This document shows positions 16,360 to 25,491 of a DNA stretch of 64,000 bases, piece by piece (within the stretch, counting starts at the first letter, position 1; every line of letters begins with the position of its first letter). The position numbers were made by a program, and so were the translations under genes. The DNA is taken from NCBI GenBank assembly GCA_050012495.1, contig JBEKHB010000006.1:31865-95864 (forward strand), in the 5' to 3' direction. The notes below the pieces were generated by a model. That model did no database searches and was not told where the DNA came from. It saw only the letters and a list, made by a program, of their open reading frames with translations. The stretch is from BOG-1155 sp050012495. Its GTDB lineage: Bacteria > Desulfobacterota > Syntrophorhabdia > Syntrophorhabdales > WCHB1-27.

Positions 16360-17721
16360 TCATCTCCCGTATTCGTCCTTCAGGTTCTTCCCCAGGGCAT
16401 AGAGGTAGCCTGCCTCGGAGCGGTAGTAGTCATACAGTGCCCGGTAATAGTTCGTGTCGGAAAGGGTGCGCAGGGCGATCGCATCCGTCACGTCCCTCGC
16501 GATGCCCGTGCCCTCATCGTACTTGAGCCTGGTGATCCTCAGGTTCTCCTCTGCCTGGGAGATCGCCCCTGCCGCGACCCGTATCGCCTCGCTCGCGTTT
16601 ACCGCGTCGAGGTGGTACTTCTCCAGCTCGAGGTCAATGTCGTCCGCCAGCTTCCTGCGCTCGACGGCGAGCCTCGATCGGGCGATCTCCACCTTCTGTA
16701 TCGCGGCCGACGTGCTGCCGCCGCTCCAGAGGTTAATGCTCATCAAGAGGCTGACCCCCATGTTCTCCTCGTAGGTCAGGTACTTGTCCTTGATGTAGTC
16801 CCGCTCGCCCTGGATAAGGAACTTCGGAAAGTATTCCGATCTCCGCGCCGTTTGTTCATACCGGAGGGCCTTGAGCGTGGCGTCGACCATCTGCAGCTCG
16901 GGCCTCTCCTTTTCCGCGGTTTCGGCCGCCCCCTCGTACGGCGGCGGCTCGGCGTACGGCCTTGTCACCTCGACCACCTCGATGGGACTCCCGAGCGGCC
17001 GGGTGAGCATGCTGTTCACCCTGGCCCCGTTTATCTTCCTCATGTTTTGCGCGTTGAGGAGCCTTCGCCGCGCGTCGGCGAGCCGCACTTCGGCCTGGAG
17101 CAGGTCGTTCCTGGTGATCAGGCCGCTTTGCAACTGGTCCCTCGCCACTTGCGCGTGCGAGGCGAGGCTCTCTATCTCCCTTTCCGCGACGGTAATCATC
17201 TTCTCGGATTCGAGCACGTCGAAGTAGAGCGTGGAGAAGGCAAGGGCAACGCCATTCCTGGTCCTTACGGTGTCAAGCCGCTTCGTATCCTCCATCAGCT
17301 TCGCGGACTGGTACAGGGAATCCACCCCGCAGAAATCGTAGAGGATCTGCTGGATCACGAGCTGGTAGGTATAGAAGCTTCTTTCCCCGGTCTGGGCGAC
17401 CAGGGAGCCTGCGCGCAATCCGGGCTGGTTCTCAAGGAAGGTCTGTCCGTAAGACGCGTTGATGCTCGGCAGAAGTCTCGACCGGGCAACGAGGGTGTCG
17501 GCATGAGAGATCTTCTCTTCCTGCTGTTTGATCCTGACAATGCGGTTTTCCTCCGCTACTATCCTTAGGCCGTCAAGAAGGGTGAGGGGCTCCGGCCTGG
17601 CCGGGGTGGGCATCAGAGAAAGAATGACGGCCAGAATGGCGAAGGCGGACGTACGCACGGTCATCGCCCCCGGTGGAAGGACCCGGTTGTCATCTCTTTG
17701 AAACCTCCTCGCGGCCCTCAT
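16360..17721 (-). CDS. TolC-family outer membrane efflux channel
   Basis: A 453-codon frame encoding an outer membrane factor. The sequence has two OEP-type repeats of long amphipathic helices (for example around SLASHAQVARDQLQSGLITRN and the symmetric AGAISQAEENLRITRLKYDEG), the typical exit-duct pattern. The ATG at 17721 overlaps the stop of the upstream 47-residue gene (ATGA), arguing for it. However, the signal peptide (TVRTSAFAILAVILSLMPTPARP) begins at an in-frame ATG at 17664 preceded by GGGGGCG, so that start may be the true one. It completes the pump with EmrA/EmrB. Confidence 0.9.
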   Translation of the reverse strand: MRAARRFQRDDNRVLPPGAMTVRTSAFAILAVILSLMPTPARPEPLTLLDGLRIVAEENRIVRIKQQEEKISHADTLVARSRLLPSINASYGQTFLENQPGLRAGSLVAQTGERSFYTYQLVIQQILYDFCGVDSLYQSAKLMEDTKRLDTVRTRNGVALAFSTLYFDVLESEKMITVAEREIESLASHAQVARDQLQSGLITRNDLLQAEVRLADARRRLLNAQNMRKINGARVNSMLTRPLGSPIEVVEVTRPYAEPPPYEGAAETAEKERPELQMVDATLKALRYEQTARRSEYFPKFLIQGERDYIKDKYLTYEENMGVSLLMSINLWSGGSTSAAIQKVEIARSRLAVERRKLADDIDLELEKYHLDAVNASEAIRVAAGAISQAEENLRITRLKYDEGTGIARDVTDAIALRTLSDTNYYRALYDYYRSEAGYLYALGKNLKDEYGR

Positions 17722-17861
17722 CGGCCTGCATCTGCCTTGTCTGATTCGTGCCTCCGGATGTCCGCGTCGAGCCTCGATTTACGCCTGCGCGAGGCAGCGG
17801 AATAAACGAGGCCCGCAAGCAGGACTACCCAGAACCCGATCACCAGACCAACAATCACCAT
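17718..17861 (-). CDS. Small single-pass membrane protein (47 aa)
   Basis: A 47-residue frame: hydrophobic helix VIVGLVIGFWVVLLAGLVY (residues 2-20), followed by a basic SRRRKSR stop-transfer and a charged tail. It lies between the tetR-like gene (34 bp gap) and the TolC-like gene, with which it overlaps by 4 bp (ATGA). The overlap and operon position support it being real. It resembles short accessory subunits such as CcoQ in architecture only; in this context it may be an accessory subunit of the efflux pump. No function is assigned. Confidence 0.55.
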   Translation of the reverse strand: MVIVGLVIGFWVVLLAGLVYSAASRRRKSRLDADIRRHESDKADAGR

Positions 17862-17895
17862 CTCGTGTTACCAGGAATACCCTGCTCCCCCTGTC

Positions 17896-18502
17896 TCACC
17901 CGGGATGCGCGGCACGCGATTGCCCGGTTGCTTCCTCGTTTTTGAGAAAGCTCAGGACCAGCCGGCAAAGGGTTTCACCCGACTTGCTGAGGTCTATCAT
18001 GCCTGCCAGGTCATAAAAGAGGGAGCCTTTCAAGAGACAGAGGACGAACAGGGCTGCCTCCCTGCAGTCGGCAACCAGGAATATCTTCTGTTCCGCGCCG
18101 TTGCGTATGATTCCCTCCAGAAACTCTTTCTGGTACGCAAAAAACCGGCTTCTCACGGGCTTGGCGAACCCCAGGTCGTAGTCCTTGAAATGGCGCGCGA
18201 CGATCTCCTTCCTCGATGCCGTATACTCGCGATGGTTCTCGATGTAACGCTTGATCCCAACCCGCGGGTCCGCATGCTCGAACTCGCGGATCCGTTCGTT
18301 ATACTGCTTCATCTCCTCCAGCAGCGCCTCCACGTAGAGCTGTTCTTTGCTCCCGAAGTAGGGATAGAGTCCCCCTACGGCCACGCCCGCGACCCGGGCG
18401 ATCTCCCCTGACGGTCGCCTCCTTGTAACCCTTGTCACCGAATACCTGGAGGGCTGCCGCGAGGATTTTTCCCCGCGCTGCATCCGATGGTTGCCTGCTC
18501 AT
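17896..18502 (-). pseudogene. TetR-family repressor with a frameshift
   Basis: Two overlapping frames together make one TetR protein of about 201 residues. The first part (start ATG 18502) reads SDAARGKILAAALQVFGDKG, YKEATVR, then shifts. The other frame continues EIARVAGVAVGGLYPYFGSKEQL, i.e. the rest of the HTH, and the ligand-binding domain to 17896. Removing one G from the GGGG run on the coding strand (CCCC at 18405-18408) restores a single frame. It is therefore either a recent inactivating +1 mutation in a homopolymer or a sequencing error. The gene heads the efflux operon, and a palindromic operator lies directly upstream of its start. If the frameshift is real, the pump may be derepressed. 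Confidence 0.8.
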
Positions 18503-18505
18503 TCG

Positions 18506-18519
18506 TGAACACCTGTTCA
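18506..18519. promoter_or_regulatory. Palindromic TetR-type operator
   Basis: TGAACA-CC-TGTTCA: 6-bp arms with a 2-bp centre, located 4 bp upstream of the tetR ATG and overlapping its expected transcription start and ribosome site. Autoregulation of the tetR-efflux operon is the natural reading. Confidence 0.65.
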
Positions 18520-18523
18520 AAGT

Positions 18524-18552
18524 AAAGTAGCAAAAAAACGGGCACACGTCAA
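18524..18552 (-). promoter_or_regulatory. Promoter of the tetR-efflux operon
   Basis: Minus strand TTGACG (18552-18547), 17-bp spacer, TACTTT (18529-18524). The predicted transcription start lies inside the 18506-18519 palindrome, consistent with repression by steric block. Confidence 0.55.
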
Positions 18553-18581
18553 CGGTTTTTGCGAGCTTTTTGGATGCAAGG

Positions 18582-18611
18582 TTGCGTTCGTACCATGTGT
18601 CGGTTTATAAA
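18582..18611 (+). promoter_or_regulatory. Promoter of uup
   Basis: TTGCGT (18582-18587) and TATAAA (18606-18611) with an 18-bp spacer, or TTATAA at 17 bp. It is divergent from the tetR promoter. Confidence 0.45.
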
Positions 18612-18677
18612 TAAGGTTTCTCGAAAGAACGCCGAGTTATATGGTTGCCCGACGATCTCATTTGCACGCGAGTTATT

Positions 18678-20615
18678 ATGCCATTACTCCGGCTCAACGA
18701 TATTTCATTATCCTTCGGCGGACCGCCGCTTCTGAATGGTGTTGCGCTCCAGATCGAGTCCGGTGAAAGGATCGGCCTGGTCGGCCGCAACGGCTCCGGT
18801 AAATCCACCCTCATGAAGTTGCTGGTCGGCCATATTGCCCCTGATGCAGGCGCCATTGTCCGGGAGCGCGACATCGGGGTCGCCCTGCTGCCCCAGGAGG
18901 TCCCCGAGGGGGTGACGGGAAGGGTTTATGATGTCGTGGCTTCCGGTTGCCGGCAACATATGGAGCTGCTCCGGGAATACCATGACCTTACCTTTCAGAT
19001 CAGCCGGGGGCACAGCAGCGCTGGTCTACTCGGCGCCCTTGAACAGGTTCAGCACCGGATAGAGACATCAGGCGCCTGGCAGTATCACCAGCGCGTGGAA
19101 GCGATGATCGCAAGGACTGATCTGGATGAGCATGCGGAGTTCCGGTCTCTGTCTGCGGGCATGAAGCGCCGGGTCTTTCTGGCCAGAGCCCTGGTGAGTG
19201 AACCGGACGTACTCCTTCTCGACGAGCCCACCAACCATCTGGATATCGCTACCATCGTCTGGCTTGAAGCGTTCTTGCTCAAGCACGAAAAGGCATTCAT
19301 GTTCGTAACCCATGATCGTGCGTTTCTCGCGCGTCTGTCTACACGCATCGTGGAAATCGACCGGGGGCGGCTCGTCTCCTTTGCCTGTGATTACACTACT
19401 TATCTGGAACGCAGGCAGGCCCTGCTGGAGGCCGAAGAGAAGCAACGGCATGATTTCGATAAGAAGCTGGCGAAGGAGGAGACGTGGATCAGGCAAGGAG
19501 TCAGGGCACGCCGGACCCGCAACGAGGGCAGAGCACGGGAATTGATGCAGATGCGTCAAGAGCGGGCGCACAGACAGAAACAGGAAGGCGTCTCGCGGCT
19601 CGTCATCCGGGAGGCGGAACGGAGCGGACGGGTGGTCGTCGATGCCGACACGATCTCCTTTTCCTGGGACAACAAGAAAATTGTCGCTGCCTTCTCCACC
19701 ACTATCATCCGCGGTGACAAGGTAGGCATCATCGGACCTAACGGTTCCGGCAAAACCACTCTCCTCAAGGTTCTGCTCGGCGAGCTCAAGCCCCAGCAGG
19801 GGAAGATCCGTCTGGGCGCCGGGATCAAGATTGCCTACTTTGATCAACTCCGTGAACAGCTCGACGAGAACAAGACGCTAAGGGAAAACATCGCGGACGG
19901 CAGCGATACGATTATCATGGGCGATGCCTCGCGGCATGTAGTCGGTTATCTTCAGGATTTTCTTTTTTCACCCGAGCGAACCATGTCGCCCGTTCGCACC
20001 CTCTCCGGCGGTGAACGCAATCGCCTCCTCCTGGCAAAGCTCTTCGTCATGTCATCGAATGTGCTCGTCCTTGATGAGCCGACAAACGACCTTGACGTCG
20101 AAACGCTCGAACTGCTCGAAGACCGGCTCCTCCACTATAAGGGTACGGTCCTGCTGGTCAGTCACGACCGTGAATTTCTCAATAACGTCGTGACGTCCAC
20201 AATTGTCTTTGAAGGCGCGGGACAGTTGCAGGAATATGTAGGCGGCTACGACGACTGGCTTAGGCAGGGCAAGCTATCCGGTGAGCAGTCAAGCTCGACG
20301 GCGTCAAGGGACCGGAGCCGGAAGAGCGAAAAATCACCGAAGGAGAGACAAAGGCTATCCTACAAAGAGTCCCGGGAGCTTGAAGCACTGCCACAGACGA
20401 TTGAAGCCATGGAAGGGGAGAAGCGGCGCCTGACGGCAACGCTGAACTCCCCGGAATTCTATGCAAGCTACGATGCGACCAGACTAAAGGCGGCCAATGA
20501 CCGGCTGGAGGCCCTCGAAAAGGGACTGGATGAAGCCTATCACCGGTGGGATGAGCTGGAAAACCTGGTTGCCAAATTCAGCGGCGGGGGAGCCCCACGC
20601 GGGGTCACCCCTTGA
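18678..20615 (+). CDS. uup: ABC-F ATPase Uup
   Basis: Cytosolic ABC-F protein of 645 residues with two ATP-binding cassettes and no membrane domain. Cassette 1 has Walker A GRNGSGKST, signature LSAGMKRR and Walker B VLLLDEPTNHLD. Cassette 2 has GPNGSGKTT, LSGGERNR and VLVLDEPTNDLD. The linker between them (PtIM-type, EEKQRHDFDKKLAKEETWIR region) and a C-terminal coiled-coil domain (about residues 560-640) identify Uup rather than EttA or YheS. Uup acts on ribosomes and DNA structures and affects transposon excision in E. coli. ATG 18678 is preferred over a TTG upstream since it begins the conserved PLLRLNDISLSFGG. Confidence 0.92.
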   Translation: MPLLRLNDISLSFGGPPLLNGVALQIESGERIGLVGRNGSGKSTLMKLLVGHIAPDAGAIVRERDIGVALLPQEVPEGVTGRVYDVVASGCRQHMELLREYHDLTFQISRGHSSAGLLGALEQVQHRIETSGAWQYHQRVEAMIARTDLDEHAEFRSLSAGMKRRVFLARALVSEPDVLLLDEPTNHLDIATIVWLEAFLLKHEKAFMFVTHDRAFLARLSTRIVEIDRGRLVSFACDYTTYLERRQALLEAEEKQRHDFDKKLAKEETWIRQGVRARRTRNEGRARELMQMRQERAHRQKQEGVSRLVIREAERSGRVVVDADTISFSWDNKKIVAAFSTTIIRGDKVGIIGPNGSGKTTLLKVLLGELKPQQGKIRLGAGIKIAYFDQLREQLDENKTLRENIADGSDTIIMGDASRHVVGYLQDFLFSPERTMSPVRTLSGGERNRLLLAKLFVMSSNVLVLDEPTNDLDVETLELLEDRLLHYKGTVLLVSHDREFLNNVVTSTIVFEGAGQLQEYVGGYDDWLRQGKLSGEQSSSTASRDRSRKSEKSPKERQRLSYKESRELEALPQTIEAMEGEKRRLTATLNSPEFYASYDATRLKAANDRLEALEKGLDEAYHRWDELENLVAKFSGGGAPRGVTP

Positions 20616-20661
20616 CGGGCTGTTGCCCAAAGCCGATTTCGAAGGACAAAGAAAGAGAACC

Positions 20662-21630
20662 TTACACGACCTTCGCCTTGAGCAGGTCATGGATATGGAG
20701 TATGCCGATGGGGTGCTTCCGGTCGTCCCCGTGAAACACGAACAGGGAGGTGATCGAAAACTCCTCCATCTGCCGCAGCGCCGCCGCCGCCAGCGCCCCC
20801 TTCTCTATCCCTTTCGGGCTCCTCACCATCACATCCCGGGCCCGTTTTTCAAGCATGTTCTCATATCTCTCGAGGGCCCTCCGCAGGTCGCCGTCCGTCA
20901 CGATGCCCACCAGTTCTTCGTCTCTGCTGAAGACCCCGGTCACCCCGAGCCTTTTCGACGTGACCTCCATGATTACGTGCTTCATGAGCATGTCCTCGTA
21001 AACCCGCGGAATTGCGTCCTGGGTATGCATCAGGTCCTCGACCTTGAGGAGCAGGCGCCTGCCGATGCTCCCTCCCGGATGAAGCAGGGCAAAGTCATCC
21101 CTCGTGAAATTCCGCTCCTTCATGAGGACCACGGCCAAGGCGTCGCCGAGGGCCAGCGCCGTCGTCGTGCTCGACGTGGGAATGAGGTTGTAGGGGCAGG
21201 CTTCCTCGACCTTCACATCGAGCACGATATCCCCGTAGCCTGCGATGGTGGACGACCTGTTCCCCGTCACCACCACGGTCAGTATGCCCATTCTCTTTAT
21301 CCACGGGAGCACCTTTATCACCTCGTCGGTTTCCCCGCTGTTCGAGATGATGAAAAATATATCGTCCTTCTGCACGATGCCGAGGTCCCCGTGGAGTGAA
21401 TCCGCGGGATGCAGAAAGAGAGACGGTATGCCCACGCTGGAGAAGGTCGAGGCGATCTTCTTCGCGATGAGGCCCGATTTGCCTATGCCGGAAAAGATGA
21501 CCCTGCCCCTGCCCGCGTTGATCGCATTGACCGCCCGGTCAAAGTCGTCGTTGAGCCGCTCCATGACCTGGAGTATCGCGGCTGCCTCTTTCTCCAGCAC
21601 CTCTTTGCCGATATCGACAAGCCTGCTCAC
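20662..21630 (-). CDS. kdsD: Arabinose-5-phosphate isomerase
   Basis: Converts D-ribulose 5-phosphate to D-arabinose 5-phosphate, the first step of Kdo synthesis for LPS. The 322-residue product has an N-terminal SIS domain (FSGIGKSGLIAKK, SNSGETDEV, STTTALALGDALAV) and two C-terminal CBS domains (TDGDLRRAL and the last 60 residues). The start is a GTG at 21630, chosen because it overlaps the kdsA stop (GTGA) and has GGGAGG upstream; the frame extends further but would run deep into kdsA. The pair kdsA-kdsD is coupled. Confidence 0.94.
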   Translation of the reverse strand: MSRLVDIGKEVLEKEAAAILQVMERLNDDFDRAVNAINAGRGRVIFSGIGKSGLIAKKIASTFSSVGIPSLFLHPADSLHGDLGIVQKDDIFFIISNSGETDEVIKVLPWIKRMGILTVVVTGNRSSTIAGYGDIVLDVKVEEACPYNLIPTSSTTTALALGDALAVVLMKERNFTRDDFALLHPGGSIGRRLLLKVEDLMHTQDAIPRVYEDMLMKHVIMEVTSKRLGVTGVFSRDEELVGIVTDGDLRRALERYENMLEKRARDVMVRSPKGIEKGALAAAALRQMEEFSITSLFVFHGDDRKHPIGILHIHDLLKAKVV

Positions 21631-22439
21631 CGGGCCTCCCCTATCCTTTTGAGGACTTCGAGCATCCCCGCGAGGTCGCCGAGACGGACCGAGTTCTCGC
21701 CGTCGCACATTGCGTGGGCCGGGTCTTCATGGACCTCCATGAATATCCCCTCGACGCCGACGGCTACGGCCGCCCTCGCGAGGGGAAAGACGAATTCCCT
21801 CCGGCCCGCCGACGACGCGCCCGCCCCGCCCGGCAACTGGATGCTGTGGGTTGCGTCGAAGATGACCGGATAGCCGAACTCCCGCATGATCGGGAGTGAG
21901 CGGAAATCATTGACCAGGTTATGGTATCCGAAGCTCGTCCCGCGCTCGGTAACGAGTATCTGCGCATTCCCCGTCGACTCCACCTTCCTCAACGCGTAGA
22001 TCATATCTTCGGGCGCGAGGAACTGGCCTTTCTTGATATTGACCACCCTGCCCGTTTTTCCGCACGCCGTGAGCAGGTCGGTCTGCCTGGAGAGGAGCGC
22101 CGGCACCTGGATGACATCGACCACGTCCGCCGCGAGGGCTGCTTCACGGGGTGAATGCACGTCCGTGAGCACGGGCACGCCGAAATAGTCCTTCACGTCC
22201 TTGAGGATTTTCAGGCCCTCCTCGATCCCGGGCCCCCTGTAACCCTCGATAGACGTCCTGTTTGCCTTGTCGTAGGAAGATTTGAAGATGAAGGGGATGT
22301 GGAGCCTCAACGTGATGGCGGCAAGCTTTTCCGCTGCGGCGAGGGTGACATCCCTGGTCTCGATCACGCAGGGTCCGCCGATGAACGTAAAAGGCTTCCC
22401 GTCCACCGGATGGCCCCCCACCTTCACTTGTTTCGGCAT
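21627..22439 (-). CDS. kdsA: 3-deoxy-D-manno-octulosonate 8-phosphate synthase
   Basis: Condenses arabinose 5-phosphate with phosphoenolpyruvate to Kdo-8-P. The 270-residue product shows the family motifs GGPCVIE, FKSSYDKANRTS, DVHSP and FDATHSIQLPGG, with normal length. A Cys in the GGPCVIE motif suggests a metal-dependent (class II) enzyme. It overlaps pyrG by 16 bp upstream and kdsD by 4 bp downstream, forming a CTP/Kdo synthesis block. Confidence 0.96.
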   Translation of the reverse strand: MPKQVKVGGHPVDGKPFTFIGGPCVIETRDVTLAAAEKLAAITLRLHIPFIFKSSYDKANRTSIEGYRGPGIEEGLKILKDVKDYFGVPVLTDVHSPREAALAADVVDVIQVPALLSRQTDLLTACGKTGRVVNIKKGQFLAPEDMIYALRKVESTGNAQILVTERGTSFGYHNLVNDFRSLPIMREFGYPVIFDATHSIQLPGGAGASSAGRREFVFPLARAAVAVGVEGIFMEVHEDPAHAMCDGENSVRLGDLAGMLEVLKRIGEAR

Positions 22440-24073
22440 TTGGCTTTATCCTGCCTGTATTTCAGCGAGGCCTTGATGAACTCCCGGAAAAGAGGATGGG
22501 GGTTGAAAGGCTTCGACTTGAACTCCGGGTGGAACTGGCACCCCAAAAACCACGGATGGTCGCGCAGCTCGACGATCTCCACCAGCGTCTCGTCCGGCGA
22601 GATGCCGGTGATCTCTATGCCGCACCTTTCGAGTCCCTCCCTGTAGCGCATGTTAAATTCATAGCGATGGCGGTGTCTCTCGTGGATCAGCTCCTGGTTG
22701 TAAGCCCTGAAGGCATTGCTCCCGGCTTTTAGCTTGCACGGGTACGCGCCTAGCCGCATGGTGCCGCCTTTGTCGGACGCCTCACTCCTTGTCTGAAGGC
22801 GCTCGTCACGGTCGACCCACTCCTCCATGAGGTAAATGACGGGGCAGTCGGTCTCTTCGCGGAACTCGGTGCTGTGGGCGTTCTTGAGCTTGCCTAGGTT
22901 CCTCGCGGTCTCTATCACCGCGAGCTGCATGCCGAGACAAATGCCGAAATAGGGGATGTTGTTCTCCCTGGCATAGGTGACGGCGTTGATCTTCCCCTCG
23001 ATGCCCCTCGACCCGAAGCCCCCGGGCACCAGTATGCCGTCCACGTCGCCGAGGTGCCTCGCCACGTCCTTTTCCAGGTCTTCCGAATCGACATAGCGGA
23101 TATTGACTTTGCAGTTGTTGGCGATGCCCCCGTGGGTCAGCGCCTCGTTGAGGCTCTTGTAGGAATCGGTCAGCTTCACGTATTTCCCGACCATGGCGAT
23201 CTCGACCTGCTTTTTCGGGGCCGCGATGGCATCGACGATATGCTGCCACTCGCTCAGGTCCGGCTTCTTGGCCCAGATGTTGAGCATCTGGGTGATCTTC
23301 TCGTCGAGGCCCTCCCTGTTGAACGCAAGGGGCACGGCGTAGATGGTGTCCACGTCTTTCGCCGTAATGACCGCATCCTTCTCGACGTTGCAGAAGAGGG
23401 CTATCTTGTCCTTCAGCGCCGCAGGCAGGAACTCCTCCGTCCTGCACAGCAGAATGTCCGGCTGGATGCCGATCTCGCGCAACTCCTTGACGCTGTGCTG
23501 GGTCGGCTTCGTCTTCATCTCCCCCGCCGTCTTGATAAAAGGCACAAGGGTGAGGTGGATGAAAAGCGCATTCTCCTTGCCAAGGTCATTCCTGAGCTGG
23601 CGGATCGCCTCGAGGAAGGGGAGACTCTCGATATCGCCTACCGTCCCGCCTATCTCCACGATCACGATATCGATCCTCTCATCGACGTCGAGGATCATCG
23701 ACTTTATCGCGTCGGTAATGTGCGGTATCACCTGCACTGTCCCACCCAGGTACTCGCCCCTCCGCTCCTTCGCTATCACGGAATCGTACACCTGCCCCGT
23801 GGTGAAGTTGCTCTTCTTCGAGATCACGGCGTTGGTGAAGCGCTCATAGTGGCCCAGATCGAGGTCGGTCTCGGCCCCGTCTTCGGTGACGTACACCTCT
23901 CCGTGCTGGAAGGGGTTCATGGTCCCCGGGTCCACGTTGATGTACGGGTCGAGCTTCTTGAGCGTCACCGTAAGCCCCCTCGATTCGAGAAGCGCGCCGA
24001 TGGAGGCGGAAGCGAGGCCCTTGCCAAGGGAGGATACCACGCCGCCTGTGACGAATATAAACTTTTGTCTCAT
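22424..24073 (-). CDS. pyrG: CTP synthase
   Basis: Amidates UTP to CTP using glutamine. The 549-residue product has the synthase domain (FVTGGVVSSLGKGLASAS at the start, NVDPGTMNPFQHGEV) and a class I glutamine amidotransferase domain with the catalytic Cys in YFGICLGMQLA and the C-terminal His-Glu in GCQFHPEFKS. ATG 24073 overlaps the stop of the upstream phosphomutase-like gene (ATGA). CTP is needed to activate Kdo, which fits the kdsA-kdsD neighbours. Confidence 0.97.
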   Translation of the reverse strand: MRQKFIFVTGGVVSSLGKGLASASIGALLESRGLTVTLKKLDPYINVDPGTMNPFQHGEVYVTEDGAETDLDLGHYERFTNAVISKKSNFTTGQVYDSVIAKERRGEYLGGTVQVIPHITDAIKSMILDVDERIDIVIVEIGGTVGDIESLPFLEAIRQLRNDLGKENALFIHLTLVPFIKTAGEMKTKPTQHSVKELREIGIQPDILLCRTEEFLPAALKDKIALFCNVEKDAVITAKDVDTIYAVPLAFNREGLDEKITQMLNIWAKKPDLSEWQHIVDAIAAPKKQVEIAMVGKYVKLTDSYKSLNEALTHGGIANNCKVNIRYVDSEDLEKDVARHLGDVDGILVPGGFGSRGIEGKINAVTYARENNIPYFGICLGMQLAVIETARNLGKLKNAHSTEFREETDCPVIYLMEEWVDRDERLQTRSEASDKGGTMRLGAYPCKLKAGSNAFRAYNQELIHERHRHRYEFNMRYREGLERCGIEITGISPDETLVEIVELRDHPWFLGCQFHPEFKSKPFNPHPLFREFIKASLKYRQDKAKCRNK

Positions 24074-25257
24074 GATTGCGACCCCTTCAGAAAGAACGTG
24101 ATCAACTGCTCGCCGGTAAGCACCCTGCCGCCGCATCGCTCATCGTAGGCGCCTCCCGGACCTTGCCTTTGCCCCTTTTGAAAAACAGCGAACGGTACGG
24201 GGCACGCGTAATGGGTCCTCATGGAGAGGGGGGTTGCGTGGTCCGTCGCGATCAGGAGACGGACATCGCTGCCGATCCTTTCGAGCAGATAGCCCACGAC
24301 CTTCTCGTCTATCTGTTCTATGGCCTTTATCTTGTCGGGGAGGCTCCCCGCGTGCGACGCCTCGTCAGGCGCCTCCACGTGGATGTAAACGATATCGTGC
24401 CGGTCGAGCAGCTCCAGGCCTTTTCGGGCCTTGGCAGCGTAATCGGTATCGAGATATCCTGTCGCCCCCTCCACGCGCGGCGTCTCGAAGCCCGCCAACG
24501 CCCCGATGCCCTTTACCAGGTCGACCGCGGCCACCACCGCCCCGTCGGCCCCGTATTTCTCCCGGAAGGCGGGGAAAGAGGGTTTTTTGCCCTGGCCCCA
24601 GAGCCAGATGCTGTTTGCCGGATATACACCCCGCTCTATCCGGTCCCTGTTGACCCGATGCGCTTTCAGGAATATCTGCGAGTCGCTCATGAGCTTGATG
24701 ATAGCCGGCGACCCTATCCCTGCGGGCATATGGTCGATCACCTCTTTGCCGAGTATGTCATGGGGAGGGGTTGTGACCATGTCCGCGAACCCGCCCTTCC
24801 AGACCATGAGGTGGCGGTAGCCGACGCCGGCGTAAAACCCGAATTCCTTGCCTCCGACCGCATTGCCGAAGTCCTCGATGAGGACCCTCGCTTCCTCAGA
24901 CGTGATCTGTCCCGCGCTGTAGTCGCCCATAAAGACCTTCGGCGCCCTCACGTCGAGGTAGACGAGGTTGCACCGAAACGCGACGTCCCCTTCCTCGAGG
25001 GCGACCCCCATGCCGTATGCCTCTATGGGGGCGCGGCCCGTATAGTACTTTTCAGGGTCATAGCCGAAGAGCGACATGCAGGCGACGTCGCTGCCCGGAG
25101 AAAAACCCGGAGGCACGGTAATCACCTGTCCGCAAAACCCCTCGTGGCTGATCCTGTCGATGGCCGGCTTCCTCGCGGCCATGAGCGGGGTCCGCCCGCC
25201 TAATTCCGCAAGCGTAAAATCGGCCATCCCATCGCCGATAATCACCAGGTATTTCAT
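24070..25257 (-). CDS. Phosphoglycerate-mutase-like protein; proposed homoserine kinase
   Basis: A 395-residue member of the alkaline-phosphatase superfamily, archaeal-type cofactor-independent phosphoglycerate mutase branch. It has an N-terminal metal motif GDGMAD, a PGFSPGSDVACMSLFGYDP segment with the nucleophilic Ser, YYTGRAPIEA, and a late metal-binding ATDHATP. The PGSDVA...YYTGRAP signature is the one used to separate the proposed homoserine kinases from true ApgM. The gene lies just downstream of hom, while a second, ApgM-like paralog exists at 54901-56097. A homoserine kinase role for threonine synthesis is therefore favoured but is not proven. No thrB or thrC is in the window. Confidence 0.72.
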   Translation of the reverse strand: MKYLVIIGDGMADFTLAELGGRTPLMAARKPAIDRISHEGFCGQVITVPPGFSPGSDVACMSLFGYDPEKYYTGRAPIEAYGMGVALEEGDVAFRCNLVYLDVRAPKVFMGDYSAGQITSEEARVLIEDFGNAVGGKEFGFYAGVGYRHLMVWKGGFADMVTTPPHDILGKEVIDHMPAGIGSPAIIKLMSDSQIFLKAHRVNRDRIERGVYPANSIWLWGQGKKPSFPAFREKYGADGAVVAAVDLVKGIGALAGFETPRVEGATGYLDTDYAAKARKGLELLDRHDIVYIHVEAPDEASHAGSLPDKIKAIEQIDEKVVGYLLERIGSDVRLLIATDHATPLSMRTHYACPVPFAVFQKGQRQGPGGAYDERCGGRVLTGEQLITFFLKGSQS

Positions 25258-25320
25258 AGATCAGCTCCAATGCGGACCCCGGGTAGAAGCTTTGAAATAA
25301 TTGGTCCGGTGTTGTTTGCC

Positions 25321-25401
25321 GTCATTCCGGCGGACGCCGGAATCCAGTAATTTAAACAGGTTATGAATAGCCTGGACCCCGGTGTCCGCCGGGGTGACGA
25401 C
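25321..25401. repeat. Palindromic intergenic repeat between hom and the next gene
   Basis: Left arm GTCATTCCGGCGGACGCCGG and right arm CCCCGGTGTCCGCCGGGG + TGACGAC each form a hairpin, and the outer ends (GTCA.../...TGAC, ATCCAG/CTGGA) can pair. It shares ends with the element at 9959-10104. The rest of the 234-bp gap holds no gene. Confidence 0.6.
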
Positions 25402-25491
25402 TGAAATGGTATTATTTCACAGCTTCGTACCCGCGATGCTTTTCTCGCGGGTGGACGACAACGCAGATGGGCCTTAGACGACGCTGCCACC

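Noticed and set aside
16294..17568. 424-codon plus-strand frame opposite the TolC-like gene
   Set aside because: It is fully antisense to a recognisable efflux channel, has no ribosome site and an Arg/Pro/Val/His-rich composition typical of GC-rich shadow frames.
23054..24148. 364-codon plus-strand frame opposite pyrG
   Set aside because: It is the reverse complement of conserved CTP synthase codons and has no family resemblance.
24076..25203. 375-codon plus-strand frame opposite the phosphomutase-like gene
   Set aside because: Antisense shadow of a conserved gene, low-complexity R/H/V/D composition.
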